From: Kutzneria kofuensis
Lineage (GTDB): Bacteria > Actinomycetota > Actinomycetes > Mycobacteriales > Pseudonocardiaceae
Length of the DNA stretch: 64,000 nucleotides
NCBI RefSeq assembly: GCF_014203355.1
Contig: NZ_JACHIR010000001.1
Location: forward strand, 5,086,038 to 5,150,037
Direction: 5' to 3'
Shown here piece by piece: positions 27,485 to 36,900 of the stretch. The notes beneath the pieces were generated by a model. That model searched no databases and was not told the DNA's origin. It worked only from the letters and a program-made list of their open reading frames with translations. Within the stretch, counting starts at the first letter, position 1. The number at the start of each line of letters is the position of its first letter. The position numbers were made by a program, and so were the translations under genes.

Positions 27485-27847
27485 TCAGTGGTTCTGGGTG
27501 AGGAAGGCGATGCCGTTCTTGTCGCAGCCGACCTGGGGCGCGTTGTGGGAGTCGGTGTCGGACTCGCAGGTCCAGCCGTTGACGACGAGGCGGCGGGCGG
27601 TGCCCTGGGCCTTGCGGGGAGCGTCGCGGTAGTAGGAGTGCAGGACGTCGATGGCCTCGGCGCAGGCGGCGGTGCCGGCGGGAAGCGCCGGTGAGATGAG
27701 GGAGCGCTTGCCGGCGGGGCCGGTGATGGCGCCGCAGTCGACGGGAGGGGTGTAGCCGGGGTCGGCGGGAGGCAGCGCGTGGGTGGGGCCGGTGCCGCAG
27801 GCGGTGAGCAGCACGAGGCCGAGAAGGGCCGGCAGCCAACGCCCCAT
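27485..27847 (-). CDS. Small secreted lipoprotein
   Basis: A 120-residue protein with a lipoprotein signal (GRWLPALLGLVLLTAC, lipobox LTAC at Cys17) and five further cysteines in the mature part (VDCGAI, TAACAEA, WTCESD, VGCDK), which suggests disulfides outside the cell. The C-terminal part WTCESDTDSHNAPQVGCDKNG looks like a small extracellular domain. ATG 27847 has GGAGGAACG immediately upstream. It is 56 bp downstream of the lyase homologue on the same strand. Function unknown. Confidence 0.78.
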   Translation of the reverse strand: MGRWLPALLGLVLLTACGTGPTHALPPADPGYTPPVDCGAITGPAGKRSLISPALPAGTAACAEAIDVLHSYYRDAPRKAQGTARRLVVNGWTCESDTDSHNAPQVGCDKNGIAFLTQNH

Positions 27848-27903
27848 CGTTCCTCCGTCCAGGTGAACTTGCTGCCCATTGGACGCGCACGGGGTGGCTG
27901 GGT

Positions 27904-29322
27904 TCACCCGTCGGCGAATTTGGCCCGGAGACGGTCGATGTCGGGCCCGAGAGGACGGTCGACGAGGACGGGAGGAACGGTCTCGGTGATCCACGCGTAG
28001 GCGCCACGAAGGCGGGGAGCGCCGGGAAGGCCGCGAAGGTGGTGCGCCTGGGCGATGCCGATGAGCTCGCAGGCGGTGATGGCCAGCAGATGGTCGATCA
28101 CCTGCCGAAGCTGCTCGCCGGCGGCCCAGGCGTGCGCCTGCACGTCCTCCTGGCCGGCGGAGGTGTCGAGGGAACCGAGCGTGGCGGGAGCGGCGAGCCG
28201 GCGGATCTCGTGCAGCTCGCCGGCGGCCCGCTTGTGGATGGGGGAGAGGCCGGCCTGAGGACCGGGATCGACGGCCAACTGGGCGTTGAGGCCGGTGAAC
28301 TGGGTGTCCATGAACCGGTGCAGCCGCTGCACGCTGATCTCGGCGAGATGGGTGAGCGCGGCGGTCACGGCGTCGAGGCGAAGCCCGACGGTGACGGCGT
28401 GGTAGCCGGCGGTGGAGGTGAAGCGGCCGTCCAGGAAGGACGGGGAATCCGTCGGCGCGGCAAGGAGAAGGTCTCGGGCGGCGGCGAGGTCGTCGAGGGT
28501 GCGCTGCGCGTGGGCGATGGCCTGCGGGGCGACGCGGAACGACACGGGGGCCTGCACGAGGTCGGACCGCGTCGCGGAATCCGTTGTACGGGAGCGGATG
28601 TCGTCGAGCACGGCGGCGAGGACGGTGTCGGGCCCGGCGAGCGAGGGGTGGTAGATCGAGCGGGGCGCGCCGAGCACGTCGACGGCCATGGCGGCGGCGA
28701 GCGTCTGGAGTTCGAGGGCCTGAACGGCCTCGGCGCCGCGCATGAAGGCGTGTGCGATGGCCAGCGGCGAACCCTGGATCAGGCTGGCGCCTTCCTTGGG
28801 CCCCAACGGAAACGGCTTGGCCTTGCGGCGCTTGAGGGCGTCGGCGGCGGGCTTCTCGACGCCATCCTCCAACACCGTGCCGACGCCGACGAAGGTCTGG
28901 AAGGCGTGCGACAGAGGGATGATCTCGCCGGCACTGCCCAGCGCCAACCGGGGCACGGCCGGAACGAAGCCGTCGTTGAGCCGATCGGCGAGGAACTTGA
29001 CGAGTTCGGGGCTGGCGGCGGTGGTGGGCGCGAGCAGGCCGTGCAGCTTCACCGCCAGCAACGCCCGGACGTCCGGCTCGGGCAGCCACGGCGGCCCGCC
29101 GACGGCCCGGCCGATGAGCAGGTTCCGTTGGTGCGTGGCCTGTTGCTCGGCGTCGAGGGCGACCCCGGCCAGCCGGCCCATACCGGTGTTGACGCCGTAC
29201 ACGGGCTTGTCGGCGGCCTCCAACGCGGCCAGCATCGCCCGCCGGTTGGCGGCGACGTCGTCGAGCGGCCCGAGGTCGACCCGCTGCCCCCTGGCGACGG
29301 CCAGGACGTCCAGTTCCCTCAT
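27904..29322 (-). CDS. Aromatic amino acid ammonia-lyase homologue with altered MIO site
   Basis: A 472-residue member of the histidine/phenylalanine ammonia-lyase family. Conserved landmarks are VYGVNTGMGRL (usually NTGFG), the RNLLIGRAVG region, PLGPKEGASLIQGSPL, the arginine in VSFRVAPQA and SAGQEDVQAHA. The MIO-forming tripeptide, Ala-Ser-Gly in most relatives, is Ser130-Ala131-Gly132 here (GSAGEIIPLSH), so the serine that is dehydrated to make MIO is missing. It may be catalytically different or inactive as an ammonia-lyase. Its ATG overlaps the stop of the cyclodeaminase homologue by 4 bp. True hutH is a separate gene at 43111. Confidence 0.82.
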   Translation of the reverse strand: MRELDVLAVARGQRVDLGPLDDVAANRRAMLAALEAADKPVYGVNTGMGRLAGVALDAEQQATHQRNLLIGRAVGGPPWLPEPDVRALLAVKLHGLLAPTTAASPELVKFLADRLNDGFVPAVPRLALGSAGEIIPLSHAFQTFVGVGTVLEDGVEKPAADALKRRKAKPFPLGPKEGASLIQGSPLAIAHAFMRGAEAVQALELQTLAAAMAVDVLGAPRSIYHPSLAGPDTVLAAVLDDIRSRTTDSATRSDLVQAPVSFRVAPQAIAHAQRTLDDLAAARDLLLAAPTDSPSFLDGRFTSTAGYHAVTVGLRLDAVTAALTHLAEISVQRLHRFMDTQFTGLNAQLAVDPGPQAGLSPIHKRAAGELHEIRRLAAPATLGSLDTSAGQEDVQAHAWAAGEQLRQVIDHLLAITACELIGIAQAHHLRGLPGAPRLRGAYAWITETVPPVLVDRPLGPDIDRLRAKFADG

Positions 29323-30326
29323 CGGTACGGCAGCATCGTGCCGACGTCGTTCGCCTCGGCGCGACGCAGGATCATGCCGGCCACCGCGAGGTCCGTCGTG
29401 GACAGTCCCCGGTGCCAGAACAGGGTTCGCTCGGCGTCGTCCTCGCGGCCCGGCTTGAGGCCGGCGACGATCTGGCCGATCTCGGCGTGGATCCGCTCCT
29501 CGGTCAGCAGGCCGGCGTTCAGGTGTGGGCGCAGCGCCCCGAAGCGTGGGTCGCCGGAGCGGGACTCCCGCCAGTTGTCCACGACGATCTTGTCCACGTC
29601 GTCGAGCAGGTCCAGCGCCAGCGCGCTGATCGTCCCGTACGGCACGAGGAAGCTCCCGGGCCGGAGGAACTCCTTGCGCAGCAACGGTTCCGGCTCGGTC
29701 AGCCGGGACGCCTCGACCAGCACGTCGGCCCCGTCGAGCGTCTCCTCCCAGCTGGCGCGGACCTGCACCGGCTTGCCCAGCCGCTCCGCCAACCGTTCGG
29801 CGAACGGCTCCCGGGACTCCGGCCGGCGGCTGGTCACGCGGATCTCGGCGAAGTCGAACACCGAGTCCAGCAGCACCACGTTCCACCAGGCGGTGCCGCG
29901 TGCGCCGACGTGCCCGAGCACCTTGGCGTCCCGGCGGGCCAGGTACTTCGCCCCGACCGCCGTCATCGCCCCGGTCCGCGCCTCGGTGATCATCGTGCCG
30001 TCCACGATCGCCTTCGGCATGCCCGTCTCCGGGTCGAACAGGCTGATCAGGGCCATCTCGCTGGGCAGGCCGCGCTCGTAGTTGCCGACGAAGTCGCCGA
30101 CCACCTTCACCCCGCTGACGCCCTTGTCGGTCAGGCTGCCGCGGAGCACGTTGAAGTGGCCCTTGCCGCCGTTGTCCGGAACCAGGTGCGTGCGCGGCTC
30201 GAAGACCACCCGGTCGTTGCCGTGGTCGGCGAGCACGTCCTCCACCGCCGCCACGATGTCCGCGTCGGTGACGCCGAGCGACTCGATGTCCGCGCCGGAC
30301 AGGTAGCGCATCCAGACCGTCGTCAC
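29319..30326 (-). CDS. Ornithine cyclodeaminase / mu-crystallin family protein
   Basis: A 335-residue NAD(P)-dependent enzyme family that includes ornithine cyclodeaminase, alanine dehydrogenase and opine or ketimine reductases. Typical parts: GHFNVLRGS, VSGVKVVGDFVGNYERGLPS, DGTMITEARTGAMTAVGAKYLA and the dinucleotide loop VLGHVGARGTAW. The precise substrate cannot be assigned. GTG 30326 lies six bases after TAGGCT on the minus strand (a -10 that overlaps the preceding gene's stop), so a leaderless transcript covering this gene and the lyase homologue is likely. The pair may form one small pathway. Confidence 0.85.
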   Translation of the reverse strand: MTTVWMRYLSGADIESLGVTDADIVAAVEDVLADHGNDRVVFEPRTHLVPDNGGKGHFNVLRGSLTDKGVSGVKVVGDFVGNYERGLPSEMALISLFDPETGMPKAIVDGTMITEARTGAMTAVGAKYLARRDAKVLGHVGARGTAWWNVVLLDSVFDFAEIRVTSRRPESREPFAERLAERLGKPVQVRASWEETLDGADVLVEASRLTEPEPLLRKEFLRPGSFLVPYGTISALALDLLDDVDKIVVDNWRESRSGDPRFGALRPHLNAGLLTEERIHAEIGQIVAGLKPGREDDAERTLFWHRGLSTTDLAVAGMILRRAEANDVGTMLPYR

Positions 30327-30335
30327 GCCACCAGC

Positions 30336-30701
30336 CTAGATCGTCTGCCCCGTCCAGGCCGCGCCGTTCCAGTAGCGCCGCACGCCCACGGCGTCCGGGT
30401 ACCAGCCGGGCGGCGGCGTCGTGTTCAGCACGTCGACCTGCACCGGAGCCGCCACCACCGGGTCCGCCATGCACGCCATGACCAGCGCCGCGACCCAGCC
30501 GATGACCGTCCATCCGAGTAGGAGGTCGAGCACCGCGATCGGGGCGGCGTTCGACTTCCGCCTGGTCGCCGCGATCGCCCACGGCAGCATGTAGCCGACC
30601 GTCAGGGCCGTCACCACCCACGCGAACGCCACGTGCCCGTCGGAGACCGGCTGCGGGTACGTCGCGGGCACGGCGGCGCGACCGGGCACTGGATACGACA
30701 T
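30336..30701 (-). CDS. Superinfection-immunity-like (Imm) membrane protein with DUF2510
   Basis: A 121-residue membrane protein. The middle part has two hydrophobic segments with the pattern AFAWVVTALTVGYMLPWAIAA, then LLLGWTVIGWVAALVMAC, which resembles the T4 Imm superinfection-immunity fold. The C-terminus PPPGWYPD..RRYWNGAAWTGQTI is a DUF2510 motif, common in actinobacterial membrane proteins. The N-terminus is a short Pro-rich stretch. A phage-exclusion role is only a family-name inference; many such proteins are uncharacterised. Confidence 0.8.
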   Translation of the reverse strand: MSYPVPGRAAVPATYPQPVSDGHVAFAWVVTALTVGYMLPWAIAATRRKSNAAPIAVLDLLLGWTVIGWVAALVMACMADPVVAAPVQVDVLNTTPPPGWYPDAVGVRRYWNGAAWTGQTI

Positions 30702-30822
30702 GGTGGCTCTCCTGCGACTCGACCGAATGGCCGTACGCAGAGCATTCGCCGCCGAGGTGGAGATCGTTAGCGTCCCGGTCGCCGGACCTGGACGCCGGGA
30801 CCCACGCGGTCGGGCAGACGAA

Positions 30823-30865
30823 ACGGCGCCGACCGGCGGAACGCGTCTCCGCTGGTCGGCGCCGT
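30823..30865 (-). terminator. Terminator of sodN
   Basis: 12-bp arms (30823-30834 and 30854-30865) extended by an inner 5-bp stem (30836-30840 with 30848-30852), loop 7 bases. On the minus strand it lies 15 bases after the sodN stop and is followed by TTTCGTC. Confidence 0.75.
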
Positions 30866-30880
30866 CCCAGGGCGTCTACC

Positions 30881-31288
30881 TCAGCCCTGCTTGGTCTCCC
30901 AGAAGATCTTGTCGATCTCGGCGATCAGGTCCAGCAGCTCCTGACCCTTGGCCGGGTCCATGGAGCCCTTGGCGCCGGCCGCGCCGGCGGCCTTGGTGGC
31001 CTTGTTGAACAGGGTGTGCAGCTCCGGGTACTTCTCGAAGTGCGGGGCCTTGAAGTAGTCCGTCCACAGCACCCACAGGTGGTGCTTGACCAGCTCGGCG
31101 CGCTGCTCCTTGATCTGGATGGCGCGGGTACGGAACTCGGGGTCCTCGTTGCCCTGGTACTTCTCCTGGATCGCCTTGACGGACTCGGCTTCGATCCGGG
31201 CCTGGGCGGGGTCGTAGACGCCGCACGGAAGGTCGCAGTGCGCCGTCGCCTCGAGGCGCGGGCCGAGGATGCGCGACAGCAGTCGCAT
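30881..31288 (-). CDS. sodN: Nickel superoxide dismutase
   Basis: A 135-residue NiSOD precursor. After the 16-residue propeptide (MRLLSRILGPRLEATA) comes the nickel hook HCDLPCGVY (His17, Cys18, Cys22), in which the new N-terminal histidine and both cysteines bind nickel after cleavage. The rest is the four-helix bundle. ATG 31288 has GGGAGGA directly upstream, and TAGGGT at 31330-31325 is a possible -10. It is divergent from the maturation protease gene, as in Streptomyces. Confidence 0.97.
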   Translation of the reverse strand: MRLLSRILGPRLEATAHCDLPCGVYDPAQARIEAESVKAIQEKYQGNEDPEFRTRAIQIKEQRAELVKHHLWVLWTDYFKAPHFEKYPELHTLFNKATKAAGAAGAKGSMDPAKGQELLDLIAEIDKIFWETKQG

Positions 31289-31366
31289 GGGTCCTCCCTG
31301 ACAGTGAATGCTCCGACGTGCGGAACCCTACTCCGGACGGCCGGAGCGGGCAGGCGGAGGTGATCG

Positions 31367-31687
31367 TTGGCACCGGTGGGAATAGATCGTTGGCCGCTGC
31401 GCAGGCTGCGCGTGCGCGGCCCGTCGATGGCGCCGACCCTCAAGGACGGGGACGTGCTGCTGGTCAGCTTCCGGCGGAAAGCCACGCCGGGGGCGATCGT
31501 GCTGGTGAGATGGCCGGCGCGACCCGATCAGCTGTCGGTCAAGCGCGCGGTGGAACGGCGCGGCGAGCAGTGGTTCGTGGTCGGGGACAACCAGTTCGGG
31601 TCGACGGACTCGCGGGACCTCGGCCCGGCGGACGTGCTGGGCGTGGCCACGTTCCGGCTGTGGCCACGCCCACGCAGGCTCAGCTGA
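31367..31687 (+). CDS. sodX: NiSOD maturation protease SodX (S26 family)
   Basis: A 106-residue signal-peptidase-like protease that is associated with removal of the SodN propeptide. The serine/lysine dyad is in VRGPSMAPTLKDGD and SVKRAVER, and VVGDNQFGSTDSRDLGP is the third conserved box. There is no membrane anchor, unlike ordinary signal peptidases. The start is TTG 31367: a complete 10-base anti-SD match (GGAGGTGATC, 31356-31365) ends just before it. The 3' end overlaps the convergent epimerase by 8 bp. Confidence 0.92.
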   Translation: MAPVGIDRWPLRRLRVRGPSMAPTLKDGDVLLVSFRRKATPGAIVLVRWPARPDQLSVKRAVERRGEQWFVVGDNQFGSTDSRDLGPADVLGVATFRLWPRPRRLS

Positions 31688-32285
31688 GGCCGCGCAGCTT
31701 GTCCCGGTAGGCGACGCAGTCGGAGTAGCTGGGCAGCAGCCCGGCGGCCTCGGCCTCGGCCAGGGTCGGCGCGTCGCGGTCCTTGTCGGACAGGATCGGC
31801 TCGATGTCCGACGGCCAGGGCAGCCCGAGCGCGGGGTCCATCGGCGTGATGCCGTGCTCGGCGCTCGGGTTGAACGGCTCGGAGCAGAAGTAGGACATCG
31901 CGGTGTTGTCGGCCAGCGCGATGAACGAGTGGCCCAGGCCCTCGGACACGTAGAGGGCGTTGAACTTCTCCGAGTCCAGCACCACGGACGTCCACTGGCC
32001 GAAGGTGGGCGACCCGACCCGGATGTCCACGATCACGTCCAGCAGCGCCCCGTACGGGCAGTAGACGTACTTGGCCTGGCTGGGCGGCACGTCGGCGAAG
32101 TGCACGCCGCGGATGGTGCCCCGCCGGGACACGCTGTGGTTGGTCTGCGCCAGCCGCATCGGGTGACCGACCGCCTCGACGAACGCCTGCTCCTGGAACG
32201 GCGCCGCGAACAGGCCCCGGTGATCCGGAAAGGCCGGTGGAGTGAATTCCCAAGAACCTGCGATGTCGAGCTCACGAACCTGCAT
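31680..32285 (-). CDS. dTDP-4-dehydrorhamnose 3,5-epimerase family protein
   Basis: A 201-residue RmlC-type cupin epimerase acting on dTDP-4-keto-6-deoxyhexoses. Visible motifs: FPDHRGLFAAPF, QTNHSVSRRGTIRGVHF with the catalytic histidine region, KYVYCPYGALLDVIVDIRVGSPTFG, and YVSEGLGHSFIAL. It is not next to rmlA, B or D, so it may serve cell-wall rhamnose or a specialised sugar; deoxysugar epimerases for natural products look alike. TAACCT on the minus strand eight bases before ATG 32285 suggests a leaderless transcript. Confidence 0.88.
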   Translation of the reverse strand: MQVRELDIAGSWEFTPPAFPDHRGLFAAPFQEQAFVEAVGHPMRLAQTNHSVSRRGTIRGVHFADVPPSQAKYVYCPYGALLDVIVDIRVGSPTFGQWTSVVLDSEKFNALYVSEGLGHSFIALADNTAMSYFCSEPFNPSAEHGITPMDPALGLPWPSDIEPILSDKDRDAPTLAEAEAAGLLPSYSDCVAYRDKLRGLS

Positions 32286-32593
32286 GGCGTCGCAGGTTAG
32301 CCGCTTGACCGATCGTGAACCGAACTGCCTGCGGAAACTGACCGGTCAGTGCAAGCAATTCGTACGGTCGTCTTGCTAAACCGCCTCTGAGCTGGGCAAA
32401 GAATGTGATCCCCGCCGCAGACAGACCGGTGGTCGGCTGTCACACTGTGCGAACCCCAGCGTCGCTTCGACCGCTGTTTCGATACCCGGAACGCGATGGT
32501 CGGCCCGACTGCAAGGCGTGCAGTGACCGACGCGACAGCGTCGGTCGCGCCCCGCGCGCCCGCCACGCCGCCGTGTCACTGATGAGGGACCCC
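32286..32593. other. Divergent intergenic region (epimerase / malic enzyme)
   Basis: About 308 bp holding the epimerase -10 (32299-32294 on minus), the 14-bp palindrome at 32337, and the upstream region of malic enzyme. Nothing resembling a gene is supported. Confidence 0.5.
32337..32350. promoter_or_regulatory. 14-bp perfect palindrome, candidate operator
   Basis: ACTGACCGGTCAGT, 52 bp upstream of the epimerase start and about 245 bp upstream of malic enzyme. The shape resembles TetR-type operators, but no regulator gene is adjacent. Confidence 0.45.
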
Positions 32594-33772
32594 GTGACCG
32601 CTGTGAACGAATCCGCCGCCGATCTGACCGACACCGAGATATTCGCCGCCCATGAGGGAGGCAAGCTGGGCACCGCCGTGACGGCCCCGCTGGCCGACCC
32701 GAAGGCGCTCTCGATCGCCTACACACCCGGGGTGGCGCGGGTCAGCCGCGCCATCGCCGAGGACCCCGCGCTCGCCGCCCGCTACACCTGGGCGCACCGC
32801 CTGGTGGCGGTCGTCAGCGACGGGACCGCCGTACTGGGCCTGGGCGACATCGGTCCGAGCGCGTCGCTGCCCGTCATGGAGGGCAAGTCCGCGCTGTTCA
32901 AGAAGTTCGGCGGACTAGACTCCATCCCGCTGGTGCTGGACACCACCGATGTCGACGAGATCGTGGAGACACTGGTCCGCCTGCGCCCCTCGTTCGGCGC
33001 GGTGAACCTGGAGGACATCTCCGCCCCGCGCTGCTTCGAGCTGGAGGCGAAGCTGATCGAGGCGCTGGACTGCCCGGTCATGCACGACGACCAGCACGGC
33101 ACCGCGATCGTGGTGCTGGCCGCGCTGCGCGGCGCCACCACCGTGCTCGATCGCAGCCCCGCCGACCTGCGCGTTGTCGTGGCCGGCGCCGGCGCGTCCG
33201 GCGTGGCCTGCGCGAACATCCTGATGGCCGGCGGCGTCGGCGAGGTGACCGTGCTGGACTCGCGCGGCATCGTGCACGCCGACCGGGACGACCTGAACCC
33301 GATCAAGCGTGAGCTGGCCGGCCGCACCAACGCCTCGGGCCTGCGCGGCGGCGTCGCGGAGGCGCTGCGCGGCGCGGACGGGTTCCTGGGCCTGTCCGGT
33401 TCCACGGTGCCGGAGGAGCTGATCGCGACCATGGCGCCGAAGGGCATCGTGTTCGCGCTGTCCAACCCGGACCCGGAGATCCACCCGGTGGTCGCCGCCC
33501 GGCACGCCGCGGTGGTGGCCACCGGTCGCAGCGACTTCCCGAACCAGATCAACAACGTGCTGGCGTTCCCGGGCGTGTTCCGCGGCGCGCTGGACGCCGG
33601 GGCCCGCCGGATCACCGAGAACATGAAGCTGGCCGCGGCCGACGCGATCTTCCAGGTCGCCACGGACGACCTGGCGGTGGACCGGATCGTGCCCAGCGCG
33701 CTGGACCCGCGGGTGTCCGTCGAGGTCGCGCGGGCCGTCGCGGCGGCCGCTGCGGCAGATGGAGTAGCGTAG
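32594..33772 (+). CDS. NAD(P)-dependent malic enzyme
   Basis: A protein of about 392 residues that decarboxylates malate to pyruvate. It is the short bacterial form without a phosphotransacetylase domain. Motifs: LSIAYTPGVARVSRAI with the catalytic tyrosine, VSDGTAVLGLGDIGPSASLPVMEGKSALFK with the lysine, PVMHDDQHGTAIVVLAAL with metal-binding aspartates, and the Rossmann loop VVVAGAGASGVACA. GTG 32594 is chosen because GAGGG lies at good spacing; ATG 32582 is four codons upstream. A T-rich hairpin follows. Confidence 0.94.
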   Translation: MTAVNESAADLTDTEIFAAHEGGKLGTAVTAPLADPKALSIAYTPGVARVSRAIAEDPALAARYTWAHRLVAVVSDGTAVLGLGDIGPSASLPVMEGKSALFKKFGGLDSIPLVLDTTDVDEIVETLVRLRPSFGAVNLEDISAPRCFELEAKLIEALDCPVMHDDQHGTAIVVLAALRGATTVLDRSPADLRVVVAGAGASGVACANILMAGGVGEVTVLDSRGIVHADRDDLNPIKRELAGRTNASGLRGGVAEALRGADGFLGLSGSTVPEELIATMAPKGIVFALSNPDPEIHPVVAARHAAVVATGRSDFPNQINNVLAFPGVFRGALDAGARRITENMKLAAADAIFQVATDDLAVDRIVPSALDPRVSVEVARAVAAAAAADGVA

Positions 33773-33780
33773 GCGCCGAC

Positions 33781-33813
33781 GCGGACCCGCTCGGCCGGCC
33801 GATCCGCTTTTTT
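33781..33813 (+). terminator. Terminator of malic enzyme
   Basis: GCGGA (33781-33785) pairs with TCCGC (33803-33807), with an inner CGG/CCG pairing, followed directly by six T residues. Confidence 0.65.
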
Positions 33814-33892
33814 CATACGTCGCCAGGATATTGGCGGGGACGGCTGTGAGTTCTGCGGTGGACGCGATACCGTCGCTGGCGTCAGGTGCTCC

Positions 33893-33924
33893 CCGGGGGT
33901 GCGTCGTGACCGACGCACCCCCGG
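33893..33924 (+). promoter_or_regulatory. Stable hairpin upstream of the PAS-GGDEF-EAL gene
   Basis: Perfect 14-bp GC-rich stem (33893-33906 with 33911-33924) and a four-base TGAC loop, 70 bp before the start codon at 33995. There is no T-tract. It may be part of the 5' untranslated region. Confidence 0.55.
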
Positions 33925-33994
33925 CGCACTGTGATGCAGTCGCCGGCTTGGCCCACCCACGCCGCCCCGGTGGCCGACACGGAAGGGCGGAGCC

Positions 33995-36900
33995 GTGGCT
34001 GAGCGCAGCGGGCAGGCGGGAAGCGCACCTGTCACGCTCGGTGGTGCCCGGCTGCCGAACGCCCGCCGCGGCCCGGTCGAGCTGGGCGGCCTGACGCTGT
34101 CCGAGCCGCCGACCCTTCGGGTCGACCCGAAGGGCGTGGTCATGCAGGCCAACGCCGCCGCGGCGGCGATGATCGGCGCGACCGACCCCGACCGGCTCGG
34201 CGGCACCGTCCTGCGCGACCTGTTCGCCGGGCAGGAGCCCGACCTCCGGCTGCGTCGGCTGGACGGCACCGAGCTACCCGTCCGTGTGGTGCAGACGCCG
34301 GTGCCCGGCACCGGGTTGCACGCCATCGTCCTGGTGGACGTCTCCGACCTCGCCTCCGCGGCCGCCGAGCTGCGCGAGGAGCAGCGCCGGCTGACCGACG
34401 TGCAGCACGTCGCCGGCATCGCGTCCTGGGAGTTCGACCCGGCCACCGGCAAGACCGTGTGGTCGGACAGCCACTACGAGATCCTCGGCATCGAGCGCGG
34501 CTCGGTGGAGCCGGGCGCGGAGGCCGTGCTGGACCTGGTGCACCCCGAGGACGTCGAGATGGTGCGCGACTACTGGCGCAACCACCAGTTCTCCGGCGAG
34601 CCCATCGACATCGAGTACCGCATCGTCCGGCCGGACGGCGACGTGCGCTGGCTGCGCGGCGAGGCCAAGTCCACGGTCGGCGCGGACGGCCGGATCGGCC
34701 TGGTCACCGGCTACATCAGGGACATCACCGAGCGGAACCGCACCAACGACGAGCTGGCCCACGAGCGGGCCCGGCTGGTCGAGGCCCAGCGGATGGCCCG
34801 CATCGGCAGCTGGACGCTGGACGTGCAGACCGGCTACACCTACCGCAGCGAGGTGCTGCGGGAGATGTACGAGCAGGTCGGCGGCTCGAGCACGGACGCG
34901 AGCTTCATGCCCGGCGTGCATCCCGACGACCAGCAGCTGATCACCGAGATGCTGGACAAGTTGCGCGCGGCGCAGACCACCGAGCCGCTGGAGGTGGAGC
35001 TCCGCGACGTCACCGGCGAGCGGGTGTACATCTGCCGCGCCCGGGCCCAGCTGTCGGCCACCGGCAAGGTCGAGCAGCTGCTGGGCACCATCCAGGACGT
35101 CACCGAGCAGCGGGCGCTGGAGCGGGACCTGCGTGACGAGCGCCGCCGGCTGTCGGACGCGCAGCGGGTGGCCAGCCTGGGCACCTGGGAGTGGAACACC
35201 GCCACGGACGACTGCGTCTGGTCGGGGATGATGCGCGAGCTGCTCGGCGTGGACGAGCAGGAACGGGCCACCTACCAGCGTTACCTGAGCCTGGTGCACG
35301 CCGACGACCGCGGCTGGGTGGACGAGCTGTGGCAGCAGCTGGCGATCAACCGTGAGCCGGTGGAGTGCGAGCACCGCATCGTCCGCCCGGACGGCCTGGT
35401 GCGGGTGCTGCGCTGTCACGGCGCGTCGGTGCAGGGCACCGGCCCGGTGCTGGTGGGCACCGCGCAGGACGTCACCGCGCAGCGCACCGCCGAGGCCCGC
35501 ATGAAGCTGTCCAGCCAGCGGTTCACCGACCTGGTCGCGGTCACGCCGGTCGGCATCGGCCTGTTCGACGAGGCGGAGCGGCTGGTCGACGCCAACGACG
35601 CGCTGTGCGACCTGCTCGGCATCGACCTGGAGCAACTGCGCGGCATGACCGCCAGCAGCCTGACGCACCCGGACGAGCCGGTCGGCTGGCTGTCGTCGGC
35701 GGCTCGGCTGACCGCGGAGCGCGAGGGCGGTTTCAAGGTGCCGCAACGCATTCTGCTTCGCCCGGACGGCGAGCTGGTGTACTGCGAGCTGCACATCGCG
35801 ATCTCCGTGCAGGACGACGGCCGCCGGTTCTGGCTGGTGGTGTTCCAGGACATCACCGAGCGCCGCCGGGTCGCGGAAGCCTTGCGGCATCAGGCAAACC
35901 ACGACGAGCTGACCGGGTTGCCCAACCGCGCGGCGGTCAAGGAGACGCTGACCCGGCTGCTGGCCGGCGACGGCGCCGAGAAGATCGCGGTGCTGTTCTG
36001 CGACATCGACAACTTCAAGCGGGTCAACGACTCCCTCGGCCATGACGCCGGCGACGAGCTGCTGGTGGCGCTGGCCCGGCGGCTGGAGGGCGGGCTGCCG
36101 GCCGGCTGCACGGCGGCGCGGATGTCCGGCGACGAGTACGTGATCATCTGCGAGGACATCGACGCGGCCGGCGGGGTCGAGGCGCTGGGCACCCGGGTGG
36201 CGAGCCTGCTGCGGGCGGCGGTGCCGGTGCACGGCCAGCTGGTGCGGGTGTCGGCGTCGATCGGTGCGGCCATCCCCAACGGCTCCCGGTCCACCGGCGT
36301 CGACCTGCTGCGCTTCGCCGACGCCGCCATGTTCGAGGCCAAGCGGCGTGGCGCCGGTCGGGTCTCGCTGGCGTCGGCGGCGCTGATCGCGTCCGCGGAC
36401 CGGCAGGTGCACCTGGAAGGGCAGCTGCGCGAGGCGCTGGCCAAGGACGGGCTGACGCTGCACTTCCAGCCCGTGGTGGGCGTGGACGGCACCGTGCAGA
36501 CGGCCGAGGCGCTGGTGCGCTGGCCGCACCCGGACCGCGGGATGCTGGCGCCGGACGCGTTCCTGCCGGTGGCCGAGCAGGGCGACCTGATGCGTGAGCT
36601 GGACAGATGGGTGCTGCGCACCGCGCTGCGCGAAGCATCCACGTGGCCGGTGCCGAACGGGAAGCCCGTCGCCGTCGCTGTAAACCTTTCCGGCCTTGTT
36701 CCAGGTGACCCCGACTTCGTGGACGCGGTGTCCAACGCCGTCGCCGAGTCCGGCATCGCCTGGGACCGGGTGGTGCTGGAGCTGGTCGAGACGGCGCTGG
36801 TCGACCTGCCGTGCAAGACCATGCAGCAGATGGACATCCTGGTGGCGAAGGGCGTCCGGTTCGCGGTGGACGACTTCGGCACCGGCTACTCGTCGCTGGC

